This document shows, piece after piece, positions 52,841 to 62,331 of a DNA stretch of 64,000 nucleotides. The notes below the pieces were generated by a model. It was given only the letters and a program-made list of their open reading frames with translations, was not told where the DNA came from and did no database searches. Location: the NCBI GenBank assembly GCA_022821085.1, contig JAJEEG010000002.1:310001-374000 (forward strand), written 5' to 3'. Source of the stretch: Candidatus Latescibacterota bacterium (GTDB lineage: Bacteria > JAAXHH01). Each line of letters opens with the position of its first letter. Position 1 is the first letter of the stretch. Position numbers and translations under genes: made by a program.

Positions 52841-55132
52841 TCAGGGAATCGTAACGATCCGTTTCCCCGTTCCCGTGTTATTGGATGTGTCCCTGGCACG
52901 AATGGCGAGGGTATGCTCACCGGATTCCAGGCCGTCCAAAGCGACCTCGAAGGCCTCCGTCTCCGAATCCGTCACGCCGTCTTCGGGATGGACCACCCGC
53001 CAGTCGCCGCCGTCAATCGCGTATTCGACCCGGAACAGGGGACTGGCGCCGTCCCGTACCGTGAAGGACAGCCTGTCGTCCGCCACATCGATCCCGGAGA
53101 CCAGCGGGCCGGTATTGTCCACCAGGAAGGGCTCGCTGAGATGTTCAGCTTTCAAAGCCTGGTCCGGAGGATTCGAAGGGGCGTCGCTGGCCACGACGCG
53201 GAGGACATATTCGCCGTCCGGAAAGGTCTCGGAATCCCAGGAATAGGAAGGAGCGCGCCGCTCCGACTCCAGGAGTTTCCACGTTGCTTCCGCTTCGCCC
53301 CGGAAATAGATCTCGTAAGACAGTCCGTCCCCGTCGGGATCGCTCGCCCGGACCGCGACTGCCCGCATGCCCTTCCGGTAAGCGGGCGACCCGGAGGATG
53401 CATTCTGGCCGCGACCGTTGCCCCGGCCGCCGACCTGCGCGGCGATGCCCGGGGGGAGATTGGTCTGTCCGGACTGCCCGACCTGGCCCGTCGCGGCGTC
53501 CCGAAGGTAGACGCCCGGCTCGTACACCGTGACCCCATGCACCCTGGGCGGATTGTTCCGCGTCAGGTACGAGGCCGAAACGGACGAGACGGAAGGGGTC
53601 TCTTCGTTTTGCGTGCCCAGGACCGCCTTCCACTGCAGGTACCGGGCGGAAGGGCAGGTCAGGGCTTCCCCTGCCGGATCGGTATATGGACCGGTCCACT
53701 CGCTCCAGGTCTGGTCCGGCGAATCCGTGTTTCCGGACCGCGCGAACAGGCGGACCGACGTTCCGGGGGGCTGCTCGTCCTCCCACCGGATACGGCCCCA
53801 CCGCGCCATGCCCCGGGTATCCCGGACGTCGGACTCGTACTCGCCCTCGCGCACGGGCGTGGAACGAAGGCGGTACAGGTTGCCGCGATTGCTCGTCGCC
53901 ACGACCACGCCGTCCGATGCGTCGGGCGACAGCGCCGTGATCTGCGATTCCTGCAGTTCGTTCAGCAGCGTGCCGGCGCCCCGTTCCCGGACGCTGTATA
54001 GCCGGCCGCTCGATCCGGTACCGATGAGCAGTTCGTCTTCCCCGCGTATCGCCAGCGACAGGCCTACGTCCGCCTGGGACCGCCACCATTCCTCCACGCG
54101 GCCGTCCGGATCGATCCTGAAGACGACGCTGCCTCCCGTGGCGAAACCACCGACGGACGGCCGATCGGGGGCCTCAGCCGCTGCGGTCACTTGAACCGCG
54201 TTGAGCATCGGACCTCCGCCCGGATCATCGGGCGCGCCAGTGGAAGGCGGAGGCATCGAAGCGCCCGCCGTTCCGGCCCGGCCGCCGCGGGCACCGCGAC
54301 GCGGTCCGCTCAGTGCGCCGGCGAACACCGCGCCGTCTTCGCCGACCAGAAGGGTATTCACTTCACCGTAGGGAGAATCGTGAAGGACGGAGATGGCGCC
54401 GTCGGACATAATCCGGTAGACTCTTCCGCCCGGCTCGGTCCCGGCGATGAGCCGTCCCGATCCATCCACGGCCAGGGCCATCACATGGGCCTCCTCCAGC
54501 TCGGCCAGCAGGCGTGCTCCGCCGTCTTCGTCGATACGATATACCCTTCCCTGCTCACCCGTACCCGCGTAGAGCCCGCCCCCGGCGTCCAGCGCCAGCG
54601 ACCAGATGTAGTTCGTGCCGCCGTCCGTGTCGTCGCCTGCGCCGCCGTCCGGGCCGTCCGCGCCATTCAGGCCGCCATCCTGCGCAGGATCGAAAAACAC
54701 CGCGTGCGTCCCGTCCGGGTCGATCCGGTAGATCCGGCCGTCGGGGAAGGTGGCGGCGTAGACCCGGTCATTCCCATCGATCACGACGCTGCGGATTTCC
54801 AGCTCGTCCGCATCGAAAAACACCTCGGACCGGCCCGAAGAATCTATCCGGTACAGCTTGCCGTCGTTTCCCGTGCCCGCGTACAAGTTCCCCCCGGAAT
54901 CGGCCGCGAGACTCCAGATCAGCGGCTCGTCGCTCTCGAAAACAAGGTCCAGGACCGGTGACAGGGTCAGGCGGCCTTTGCCGGTGATGGAAACGCCCCG
55001 GGTTTCTCCTTTTATGAAATCCCCGTGTCCGAACTGTTTCCAGATGACCGGCGTCGACGCGAGAACGCCGAACGCCGCCGGCAGAAACACTGCGGCCATG
55101 CATAGCAATCGCCACCCCGGTACCTTGCTCAA
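52841..55132 (-). CDS. Secreted beta-propeller protein of unknown function
   Basis: A 763-residue exported protein: signal peptide (WRLLCMAAVFLPAAFGVLA) then six or more propeller-like repeats with the pattern LYAGTGNDGKLYRID, VYAATFPDGRIYRIDPDG, LYAGTGEQGRVYRIDEDG and LLIGTGSSGRLYSV, up to about residue 410. The C-terminal half has an Ig-like or fibronectin-like region (VRASDPDGDGLSYEIYFRG, GEHTLAIRARDTSNNTG). It follows the S55 gene by 9 bp, so the pair is probably one transcript. Relatives appear as hypothetical or WD40-like proteins. Confidence 0.78.
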   Translation of the reverse strand: MSKVPGWRLLCMAAVFLPAAFGVLASTPVIWKQFGHGDFIKGETRGVSITGKGRLTLSPVLDLVFESDEPLIWSLAADSGGNLYAGTGNDGKLYRIDSSGRSEVFFDADELEIRSVVIDGNDRVYAATFPDGRIYRIDPDGTHAVFFDPAQDGGLNGADGPDGGAGDDTDGGTNYIWSLALDAGGGLYAGTGEQGRVYRIDEDGGARLLAELEEAHVMALAVDGSGRLIAGTEPGGRVYRIMSDGAISVLHDSPYGEVNTLLVGEDGAVFAGALSGPRRGARGGRAGTAGASMPPPSTGAPDDPGGGPMLNAVQVTAAAEAPDRPSVGGFATGGSVVFRIDPDGRVEEWWRSQADVGLSLAIRGEDELLIGTGSSGRLYSVRERGAGTLLNELQESQITALSPDASDGVVVATSNRGNLYRLRSTPVREGEYESDVRDTRGMARWGRIRWEDEQPPGTSVRLFARSGNTDSPDQTWSEWTGPYTDPAGEALTCPSARYLQWKAVLGTQNEETPSVSSVSASYLTRNNPPRVHGVTVYEPGVYLRDAATGQVGQSGQTNLPPGIAAQVGGRGNGRGQNASSGSPAYRKGMRAVAVRASDPDGDGLSYEIYFRGEAEATWKLLESERRAPSYSWDSETFPDGEYVLRVVASDAPSNPPDQALKAEHLSEPFLVDNTGPLVSGIDVADDRLSFTVRDGASPLFRVEYAIDGGDWRVVHPEDGVTDSETEAFEVALDGLESGEHTLAIRARDTSNNTGTGKRIVTIP

Positions 55133-55141
55133 GTATCGCTC

Positions 55142-57016
55142 CTATCGCTTTACAGTCAGCCGGCTCCAGTTCTGCCCGGCGACGACGTAGTCCGTGCGAA
55201 TCGTTTCTTCGGCAACCACCTTCTCGCGGATCGGTACGAAACTGCCCCTGGTCCGTTCCGAATCCATGACGGCGAGGACCGACGGGGGCAGGCCGGGCAT
55301 TTCCCTGCCCTTCACCATGCCGCCCGCGCCGCCCTGGAACATCTTCAGGTATACCCTGTTTCCGGTCCGGCGGTTGTTGAGCAGTTCGATCAGCCGGGGG
55401 CCGTCCGTGGGCCTGTATCTCTGGGGAACGGCGTTCAGATCGTGGCGGGTGACGGCCCGGGCGGAACCGACCAGGACCTGTACCTGTCCGGCCGATACGG
55501 TCTTGGGGATCGTCACGTCCATGCGCCTGACCAGGCGGTCGCCCCGGTAGGGCCGGAGGTATACCCTGACCTCGAGCGTGTCGCCCGGCTCGACGGTTTC
55601 CGAACCGAACCAGACGTCTTCGATGACGGCCGTACTACGTTCATCGGATGAATGGATCTCGATCGAGAGGGACTCGATCATCGGCGTGATGAACCGGTTG
55701 TCGAGGACGAAACTGAGCACGCCGTTCACATCCCGGGCCACCGCCGACAGGGACGCCTGGCCGGAAAACTGGTCGTCGAAGACGACGTCCGGATGGCCCC
55801 GCAGGGCGATCCGGCCACCGAGCGATATGGTTCGCTCGCCGGCGCTGCGGCCGTTTGCCAGGATCGTATTCGCCACGGCCACGTTCACCAGAAACGGCGT
55901 CCAGCCGTTCGCCATCATCACGTCGAAACGGTAGGTCCGGGGCGCTCGGACGGCATCGGCATAGGAGAGTTCCACAGGGATCATGCGCGCCGTATCGCCA
56001 AGCTGGCCGTATATACCGTTCGTGTGGTCCCACAGGACCGAACCGACTTCGTCCGCCACGCTGCTGATCTTGGTGGAACCGGCCTGGTCCGGGATGACGG
56101 TGATGATTTCCGCCCGGTTCATCGGGATGTTCAGGGCGCCGGTCCACAGAAAGGGATGCCCAAAGGCCAGTATGGCGTCTTCCTCGCGCCAGGTGACCGT
56201 ACCCGTGCCCGACAGATTGAAATCGCCCCGGATGAGCTGTGCACTCACGGCGGATCCCGGTTCCAGGGGGGACGTCCCGCCGGATGCGCCGGCCACACTG
56301 CCGCCCGTAGCACCAGTCACGTTTCCGCCGGTCACGCTGCCGCCCGCCACCGGAACGAGTCCACGTTGACGCAACTCATCTTCGAACAGGGATATGGTGC
56401 CAGGGTGAAATCCCGAAAACACCATGGGCACGGCAATGGGCTTGAGACCGGAAGGACCGGGATCGGACGGATCGAGATCGTTCCGGCCGCCGCCCATTCC
56501 TCCCGGCGTACCATCGGGCGCGTTGCTTCCCGGGGTCGTTTCAGTTTCCACGGCCTCGCGAATGTCCAGCATATGGCCTATCGGCGTGACGCCGCCGATG
56601 GGTTTCATCGGAAACATCCCGAAGCGGTACGCCAGCGCACCGACGAGTTTTCCGTCGATGTAGACGGGGCTGCCGCTCATCCCCGCGATGACGCCCGCAT
56701 CGTCGACATAGGGACCCGAGACCCCCACCATGATGATGTCGTGGTCCGTGTAGAACTGGTTCTTGATAACACCGATCACTTCGACGTCGAAGGTATCGAT
56801 CCGGGCATCCTGAAAGACCGTGAGGCCGTATCCCTGCATGCCCGGTCGCACGTCGTCGATATCCATGAACCCGGCAGGCTGGCCGGCGGACTGGACCGCA
56901 GCAGGCGAGGCGGACTGGCCCCCGGCCGGCAAGCCAGATTGGCCCAATGCCGGCATGGCGGGTGAAAGCAGGCCTGCGAAGAGGAAAAGCACGACCATCG
57001 ATTGAATGGTATTCAT
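55142..57016 (-). CDS. SpoIVB-type S55 peptidase domain protein, secreted
   Basis: From ATG 57016 the product has 624 residues, starting with a signal peptide (MNTIQSMVVLFLFAGLLSPA, cleaved near ALGQ). A low-complexity Gln/Ser/Ala/Gly segment (28-49) precedes an S55-like domain at about 52-155: MQGYGLTVFQDARIDTF, then AGMSGSPVYIDGKLVGALAY with the probable nucleophile S114, and GGVTPIGHML. This is the form found in non-sporulating bacteria. A second glycine/valine-rich repeat (GGSVTGGNVTGATGGSV) follows near 240-260. The rest is beta-rich. The frame upstream to 57097 is less likely. Confidence 0.82.
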   Translation of the reverse strand: MNTIQSMVVLFLFAGLLSPAMPALGQSGLPAGGQSASPAAVQSAGQPAGFMDIDDVRPGMQGYGLTVFQDARIDTFDVEVIGVIKNQFYTDHDIIMVGVSGPYVDDAGVIAGMSGSPVYIDGKLVGALAYRFGMFPMKPIGGVTPIGHMLDIREAVETETTPGSNAPDGTPGGMGGGRNDLDPSDPGPSGLKPIAVPMVFSGFHPGTISLFEDELRQRGLVPVAGGSVTGGNVTGATGGSVAGASGGTSPLEPGSAVSAQLIRGDFNLSGTGTVTWREEDAILAFGHPFLWTGALNIPMNRAEIITVIPDQAGSTKISSVADEVGSVLWDHTNGIYGQLGDTARMIPVELSYADAVRAPRTYRFDVMMANGWTPFLVNVAVANTILANGRSAGERTISLGGRIALRGHPDVVFDDQFSGQASLSAVARDVNGVLSFVLDNRFITPMIESLSIEIHSSDERSTAVIEDVWFGSETVEPGDTLEVRVYLRPYRGDRLVRRMDVTIPKTVSAGQVQVLVGSARAVTRHDLNAVPQRYRPTDGPRLIELLNNRRTGNRVYLKMFQGGAGGMVKGREMPGLPPSVLAVMDSERTRGSFVPIREKVVAEETIRTDYVVAGQNWSRLTVKR

Positions 57017-57067
57017 AGGGCCGCTGCGCGGTGAGCAGGGGATTGGGAAACGACGCCAGACTACTGC

Positions 57068-57097
57068 AATATAAGGTCGCACCGCTTCCCCTGGCAA
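57068..57097 (-). promoter_or_regulatory. Promoter for the S55 peptidase gene
   Basis: On the minus strand TTGCCA (57097-57092) and TATATT (57073-57068), 18 bp apart, about 50 bp before the signal-peptide start at 57016. Confidence 0.5.
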
Positions 57098-57153
57098 CTG
57101 GTTTGTAGCGGCTTCCGGACGATCGCGGCGCAGCCGTTAATGACAGAAACCGC

Positions 57154-57182
57154 TTGACTTACCGCCATGGTTCCGCGAGATT
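57154..57182 (+). promoter_or_regulatory. Possible promoter for cysE
   Basis: TTGACT at 57154-57159 with a weak -10 GAGATT at 57177-57182, 17-bp spacer, 90 bp before the cysE start. Confidence 0.35.
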
Positions 57183-57271
57183 CAGACAGCCGCGCAAGGG
57201 TACGCAAAGCAGGCCCCGGGCATACCTCGGCACCTTCGGAAAACGGCAGGCGAAACCCGGCAAGGAGCACC

Positions 57272-58255
57272 ATGGAGCAGTCCCGACGCAAGAAGACCGC
57301 GGAAGAGAAGCTGGTGCCGAACGTCAACATGACCATGTCCGAAACACGCAGCCAGATCGGCGCCATTTCCTCCCGGATCGTGCAATCCTACGACACGATC
57401 GGCGGACTGAACCGTATCGACGGCAAGAACCTGCCTTCCAGGGAACGGGTCTACGGCATCCTGAAGGACCTGCTGGCGCTCTGCTTTCCCGGCTACTTCG
57501 GCGCCGAACCCCTCGTGACGAAGAACGTGGCCTTCTACGTGGACGGGCTGGTGGACACCATCTACATCCGCCTGAGAGAGGAAGTGACCCGCAGCCTCAT
57601 GCACGACGCGCAGTGCAAGGGCAAGGACCCCGTGGCCTGCGAGGAGATCGCCGACCGGATCGCGCTCGAACTGCTTGAGGCCGTTCCCGGTATCCGGAAG
57701 CTGCTCATGGGCGACGTGGAAGCCGCCTACGACGGAGATCCCGCGGCGAAGAGCCACGACGAGATCATCCTCAGCTACCCGTGCGTGGAAGCCATCTCCA
57801 CCTACCGGATCGCCCATGAACTGTACTTGAGGAATACGCCGCTCATCCCGCGGATCTTGTCCGAGCACGCCCACAGCCGCACGGGCATCGATATCCACCC
57901 CGGCGCGACCATCGGCACCCGTTTCTTCATCGACCACGGAACGGGCGTCGTCATCGGGGAAACGGCGCTGATCGGCAATAATGTAAAACTTTACCAGGGC
58001 GTGACGCTCGGTGCACTGAGTTTCAGGAAGGATGACGGCGGACGTCTCATCAAGGGCGGCAAGCGCCACCCCACCATCGAGGACGACGTGGTCATCTACT
58101 CCGGGGCGACGATCCTGGGCGGCGGAACGACCATCGGCCACGATGCCGTCATCGGGGCAAACGTCTGGCTGACGGAACCTGTGCCCCCCCATTCCAAGGT
58201 GACCATCGGCGACCCGGACCTGGACGTGGTGAAGCACGACGCCCGAACGGCCTGA
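57272..58255 (+). CDS. cysE: Serine O-acetyltransferase
   Basis: Acetylates serine for cysteine synthesis. ATG 57272 has AAGGAG before it and gives 327 residues, longer than the roughly 270 of enterobacterial CysE because of an extended N-terminus, as in the EpsC-like plant/bacterial group. The left-handed beta-helix carries hexapeptide repeats: HSRTGIDIHPGATIGTRFFI, DHGTGVVIGETALIGNNVKL (catalytic histidine), YQGVTLGALSF, RHPTIEDDVVIYSGATILGG. No cysK is next to it. Confidence 0.93.
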   Translation: MEQSRRKKTAEEKLVPNVNMTMSETRSQIGAISSRIVQSYDTIGGLNRIDGKNLPSRERVYGILKDLLALCFPGYFGAEPLVTKNVAFYVDGLVDTIYIRLREEVTRSLMHDAQCKGKDPVACEEIADRIALELLEAVPGIRKLLMGDVEAAYDGDPAAKSHDEIILSYPCVEAISTYRIAHELYLRNTPLIPRILSEHAHSRTGIDIHPGATIGTRFFIDHGTGVVIGETALIGNNVKLYQGVTLGALSFRKDDGGRLIKGGKRHPTIEDDVVIYSGATILGGGTTIGHDAVIGANVWLTEPVPPHSKVTIGDPDLDVVKHDARTA

Positions 58256-58336
58256 CCAACCTGGCCGGTCTGACCGGCCGCCTTACCGAACGGCCTGAAC
58301 GACCCGACCGCCCGACCGCCTGACCGAACGGCCCGC
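58256..58336. repeat. 9-bp-like degenerate repeats and palindrome between cysE and trxB
   Basis: The 81-bp spacer between the convergent genes is made almost fully of GACCGGCC/CCGACCGCC-like words with a period near 9. It contains the perfect 17-bp palindrome GGCCGGTC-T-GACCGGCC at 58263-58279, which can fold as a hairpin in transcripts of both directions. No T run follows, so a factor-independent terminator is doubtful. Confidence 0.6.
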
Positions 58337-59260
58337 CTAGCCCCCGTTTTCAGCGATATACTTTTCCGCTTCCATGGCGGCGGCGCATCCCGTGCCCGCC
58401 GCGGTGACCGCCTGACGGTAAACGTGGTCCTGCACGTCCCCGCCCGCGAACACGCCGGGCACGCTGGTGTGCTGCCTCCGGTCCGTCAGGATGTAACCTT
58501 GCTCGTCCACTTCGAGCTGGTCCCTGAAGAGGGCGGTATTGGGCGTATGCCCGATGGCGATGAAGAGGCCCTCGGCGTCCAGTTCCCGGACCCGGTCCGA
58601 TTCCAGTTCCCGCACGCGCACGCCGGTCACGCCGGTGGTTTCGTCGCCCAGCACCTCGTCGACCACGGCCCCCCACTCGAACGCGATCTTCGGATACTTC
58701 AGGGCCCGCTCCTGCATGATCCTGCTCGCCCTCAGTTCGTGGCGGCGGTGTATGATCCAGACGTGACTCGCGAATCGCGTCAGGAAGAGCCCTTCCTCCA
58801 TGGCGCTGTCGCCGCCGCCCACTACGGCGACTTTCCGGTCCCGGTAGAAGGCGCCGTCGCAGGTCGCGCAGGTGGAGACGCCGCGGCCGAAGAACCGTTC
58901 CTCGCCCGGCACGCCGAGCAGGCGGGGCGACGAACCGGTGCTGATCACCACGGCCTTCGCCGTGTACTCGTTCCGGTCCGTCGTGATCCGGTGCGCCCCC
59001 GGTTCGAATTCCACCGAAGAGACTTCCTCGTATTTCATCTCGGCGCCGAACCGTTCGGCCTGCTGCCGCATGCGGTCCATGAGGTCCATGCCGCCCAGGC
59101 TCTCGGGGAATCCCGGGAAATTCTCGATCTCGCTGGTGAGCGACAGCTGCCCGCCGATCGTACTGCCCGTCAACACGACGGGAGACAGGTTCGCCCGGGC
59201 CGCGTACAGGGCTGCCGTGTAACCCGCCGGACCCCCGCCGATGATGACGACCTGCTCCAT
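58337..59260 (-). CDS. trxB: Thioredoxin reductase
   Basis: Reduces thioredoxin with NADPH through FAD and a redox-active disulfide. The 307-residue protein has GGGPAGYTAALYAARANLSP (FAD), the CATC pair C131-C134 with DGAFYRDRKVAVVGGGDSA (NADPH motif), IHRRHELRAS and the C-terminal GVFAGGDVQDHVYRQAVTAAGTG. It is the last gene of the minus-strand run from the PfkB kinase, 31 bp after the TPR-parvulin gene. Confidence 0.95.
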   Translation of the reverse strand: MEQVVIIGGGPAGYTAALYAARANLSPVVLTGSTIGGQLSLTSEIENFPGFPESLGGMDLMDRMRQQAERFGAEMKYEEVSSVEFEPGAHRITTDRNEYTAKAVVISTGSSPRLLGVPGEERFFGRGVSTCATCDGAFYRDRKVAVVGGGDSAMEEGLFLTRFASHVWIIHRRHELRASRIMQERALKYPKIAFEWGAVVDEVLGDETTGVTGVRVRELESDRVRELDAEGLFIAIGHTPNTALFRDQLEVDEQGYILTDRRQHTSVPGVFAGGDVQDHVYRQAVTAAGTGCAAAMEAEKYIAENGG

Positions 59261-59291
59261 TTTCAGATGCTTCCCTGTTATCTGGTTTCTT

Positions 59292-60851
59292 TTACTCGAT
59301 CCGCTTGATGATGTGAAAGCCCATGGGCGTCTGAACGACCCCGCTGATCTCGCCGACCTCCAGACCCATCGCGGCCTGCTCGAATTCCAGGATCATTTCG
59401 CCCGGACCGAAGAACCCGAGGTCGCCCCCGCTGTCCCGGCTCGAATCGATGGAGGTCTCCCGGGCCAGTTCGGCGAAATCGGCGCCGGCCGTCAACCGGT
59501 CCATCACGGCGTCCGCGGCCTCACGCGTGGCGACGACGATCTGACGGACGCGGATCTTGTTGGATTCGATGGCCTTCGCCCGCTCCTCCACGATCCGCCG
59601 GACCCGGTTCAACGCGACTTTCAGCTGCGCGTTTTCCGGCACAAGCTCGAGGGCCTGTTCATAGTGGACGATCGCCTGGTCGAAGTCCTCCCGACGCTCG
59701 TGTACCAGGGCGATTTCCGCGGAAATGCGCGGGTCTCTCGCACCGAGGTCGAGTATTTCTTCGTAGTAACGCAGGGCATCGGGGAGGCGCCCTTCCGCAA
59801 AGGACAGGCGGGCCAGCGCCACACGGGGCACGACCGACTGCCCTCCGACCTCCAGGGCCCTTTCCCAGACGGCCCGCGTGCTGTCCGGCATGTTCTTGTT
59901 CTGGTAGGCGGTGCCCAGGTTCATGTAGGCGTCCATGTAGTCCGGCGCGAGCGCGGCGGCTTGTTTCCACTGCGTGATCGCGTCGTCGACGCGGTCCAGG
60001 CCCATGTAGGCGACGCCGAGATTGAGATGGATCCTGGGCAGTTGGTCCTCCGGGGGCGACAGGGTAAGCACTTTCTCGTAAGCCTCGGCCGAGTTTTCAT
60101 ATTCTTCGGTATCTGAATAGACCTTGCCGAGATTCGTATAGGCGTCGACGTAGGAGGAATCGCTTTCAATGGCCTGTCGGTAGTGGTGGACCGCTTCGTT
60201 GAGGTACCCGCCCTGGTTGTAGGCGATCGCCATGTCGGTATGGGCCGCGGCCAGGTTCGGCATCCCCACCATCATCCTGCCGTACTGGCTTCGGGCCCAG
60301 GCATAGACGGTATCGGGCGGTACGGTGTTCATGCGCGCGACGCTGAGCGTATCGCCCTCGACGGTCTTTATGAACGCATCCAGCGCCGCGGCCGAATCCC
60401 CCCTGGCGTGGTGTACCAGCCCCAGCGTGAGGTAGGCGGCGGCGAAACTCGGCGCGATCTCCAGGGCGTGTTCGAGATGAACCTGGGCGCTGTCGTACTG
60501 TCCCTGCTCGAAATACACCGCGCCGAGGTTGTTCTTCGTCAGGGCGACGGTGGTCAGGAACTGCTGGACCGCGGCCTGCTGGCGCTGCTCGAGCGTCAGT
60601 GCAGTGTCCGGCTGCGCGTCCTGCGGGGCGGGCGAGGGGGGTGGAACTGCCGGCGTTGAGGGACCCGCCGCATCCTGCCGAGTGACCGGGGTACCCTGGG
60701 TGGCCGGTACTTCCGTCCGGGGCGGTGGATCGGTGGTCGTTTGCGCGACGGCCGGGCCTGTCCCGATGAGTGAAAGACAGAGGATGCAAGACGCCAGCCA
60801 TGTTCCCGGCCGGACCCATGCGGTTTCCCTTGTCTGATTGACCTTGCTCAT
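59292..60851 (-). CDS. Exported TPR protein with C-terminal parvulin-type (PPIC) rotamase domain
   Basis: A 519-residue protein: signal peptide (ASCILCLSLIGTGPAVAQ, about 20-37), a Pro/Thr-rich linker to 80, then about eight TPR units from 90 to 420 (for example NNLGAVYFEQGQYDSAQVHL, YMDAYMNLGTAYQNKNMPDS, AQLKVALNRVRRIVE) and a parvulin domain at 430-519 (IRVRQIVVATREAADAVMDR, SGGDLGFFGPGEMILEFEQA, ISGVVQTPMGFHIIKR). It probably acts as a periplasmic chaperone or assembly scaffold. This TPR-first fusion is less common than the SurA/PrsA layouts. Confidence 0.87.
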   Translation of the reverse strand: MSKVNQTRETAWVRPGTWLASCILCLSLIGTGPAVAQTTTDPPPRTEVPATQGTPVTRQDAAGPSTPAVPPPSPAPQDAQPDTALTLEQRQQAAVQQFLTTVALTKNNLGAVYFEQGQYDSAQVHLEHALEIAPSFAAAYLTLGLVHHARGDSAAALDAFIKTVEGDTLSVARMNTVPPDTVYAWARSQYGRMMVGMPNLAAAHTDMAIAYNQGGYLNEAVHHYRQAIESDSSYVDAYTNLGKVYSDTEEYENSAEAYEKVLTLSPPEDQLPRIHLNLGVAYMGLDRVDDAITQWKQAAALAPDYMDAYMNLGTAYQNKNMPDSTRAVWERALEVGGQSVVPRVALARLSFAEGRLPDALRYYEEILDLGARDPRISAEIALVHERREDFDQAIVHYEQALELVPENAQLKVALNRVRRIVEERAKAIESNKIRVRQIVVATREAADAVMDRLTAGADFAELARETSIDSSRDSGGDLGFFGPGEMILEFEQAAMGLEVGEISGVVQTPMGFHIIKRIE

Positions 60852-60962
60852 TGGCTTCCGTCCTCCGGTATTTGCCGCCTGAAGGGTTTCGCGTTTCTAT
60901 TTGGCATCTTCGCGTTCGTTGTCGACCGCTTCATGTTTCTCTTCAATGGCTACGTTTGGTTT

Positions 60963-62306
60963 TCAACGACTGGCCGTTTCTTCAGGTTCCAGTTCGTTCA
61001 GCACTTCCAGGACCTCTCCCACCAGCGCGAAGCACCCTGTCACCAGGACCAGGTCGTCCGGGCCTGCACTGCCCATAGATTCGGAGAGGGCCGACGCCAC
61101 CGACGGCGTCGTCCGCGCCGGCGTACCGGCACGCGTGCAGGCTGCAGCCACGTTCCCGGGATCCGCCTGCCTTTTCCGCAGCACGCGCCGCTCGGGGACG
61201 ACGATCTCGTCGGCGTAACGGGCAATGACCGCGCACAGTTCTTCTACGTTCTTGTCCAGGTGCGCGGATAGCACGACAATGGCGCGCCGGGCCGGAAACA
61301 GGTCGCGCAGGCTGTCCGTCAGGCTTTCGGCCGCAAGTACGTTGTGGGCGCCGTCCAGCACCACCCAGGGCCGGTCCTGAAGGACCTGCAGGCGTCCGGG
61401 CAACCGCACCGAAGCCAGGCCGCGGCGCACGCCCCTGTCCGTGATCTCCATGCCCCGCTCGGAAAGCGACTGCGTCACCCCCACCGCCATGGCCGCGTTG
61501 GCGGCCTGGTACGTCCCGGAGAGCGGCAGCGCGAGGTCTTCGTACGTCCGGCCCGCGGCCTCTATGTCGATCACCTGGCGGCCGATCGCCGCTTCCTTGA
61601 CCGCATACCGCACGTCTACGCCCACCTGCACCAGGGAACTCCCATAGCGCCGGCAGGCTTCCCGGATGGCTTCGTACGCCTCCGGAAGCTGGGTGGCGGT
61701 AACGGTGCAGACCCCCTCTTTCACGATCCCGGCTTTCTCGCGGGCGATTTCCGCGATCGTCCCGCCGAGGCGGTCCGTGTGGTCCAGGCCGATGGGCGTA
61801 ATCGCACAGACCCTGGGCCGGATTACGTTGGTCGAATCCAGCCGTCCGCCCAGTCCGCATTCGACCACGGTCAGGTCCACGCGGCGTTCCTTAAAATACA
61901 CAAAGGCCAGGGCGGTGAGTACATCAAAAAACGACCCCATGTCTTTCCACCGCGGCCCGGTTCCTTCGATGGCCGGGCGGGCACGCTCGGTGAGTTCGGC
62001 GAATTCCGGTTCGGATATGGGCTCGCCGTCGACCTGTATGCGTTCGCGCAGGGAGACGAGGTGGGGCGAGGTGTAGAGGCCCACGCGGTAACCGCTTTCG
62101 CGGACGATCGCCGCGACCATGGCCGCTGTGGATCCCTTTCCCTTGGTCCCGGCCACGTGAACTGATTTCCACTGACGTTCGGGATGGCCCAGGGATTCGG
62201 TCAGGGCGCTTATGCCCGACAGGTCCATGCGGGCCGGAGCGGCGCCCGGCCGCTGCTCGAAGTCCACGAATCCGTACAGATAGTCCAGCGCTTCATTATA
62301 GTTCAT
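60963..62306 (-). CDS. folC: Folylpolyglutamate synthase / dihydrofolate synthase
   Basis: Adds glutamate to folates, Mur-ligase family, 447 residues. P-loop VHVAGTKGKGSTAAMVAAI, then YRVGLYTSPHLVSLRERIQV, LTALAFVYFKERRVDLTVVE, CGLGGRLDSTNVIRP, GLDHTDRLGGTIAEIAREKA and the C-terminal VVLDGAHNVLAAESL. Encoded 25 bp downstream of the ATP-grasp gene and 111 bp before the TPR-parvulin gene. Confidence 0.93.
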   Translation of the reverse strand: MNYNEALDYLYGFVDFEQRPGAAPARMDLSGISALTESLGHPERQWKSVHVAGTKGKGSTAAMVAAIVRESGYRVGLYTSPHLVSLRERIQVDGEPISEPEFAELTERARPAIEGTGPRWKDMGSFFDVLTALAFVYFKERRVDLTVVECGLGGRLDSTNVIRPRVCAITPIGLDHTDRLGGTIAEIAREKAGIVKEGVCTVTATQLPEAYEAIREACRRYGSSLVQVGVDVRYAVKEAAIGRQVIDIEAAGRTYEDLALPLSGTYQAANAAMAVGVTQSLSERGMEITDRGVRRGLASVRLPGRLQVLQDRPWVVLDGAHNVLAAESLTDSLRDLFPARRAIVVLSAHLDKNVEELCAVIARYADEIVVPERRVLRKRQADPGNVAAACTRAGTPARTTPSVASALSESMGSAGPDDLVLVTGCFALVGEVLEVLNELEPEETASR

Positions 62307-62331
62307 GCGGATATCCCGATTCCGGCCGGCG

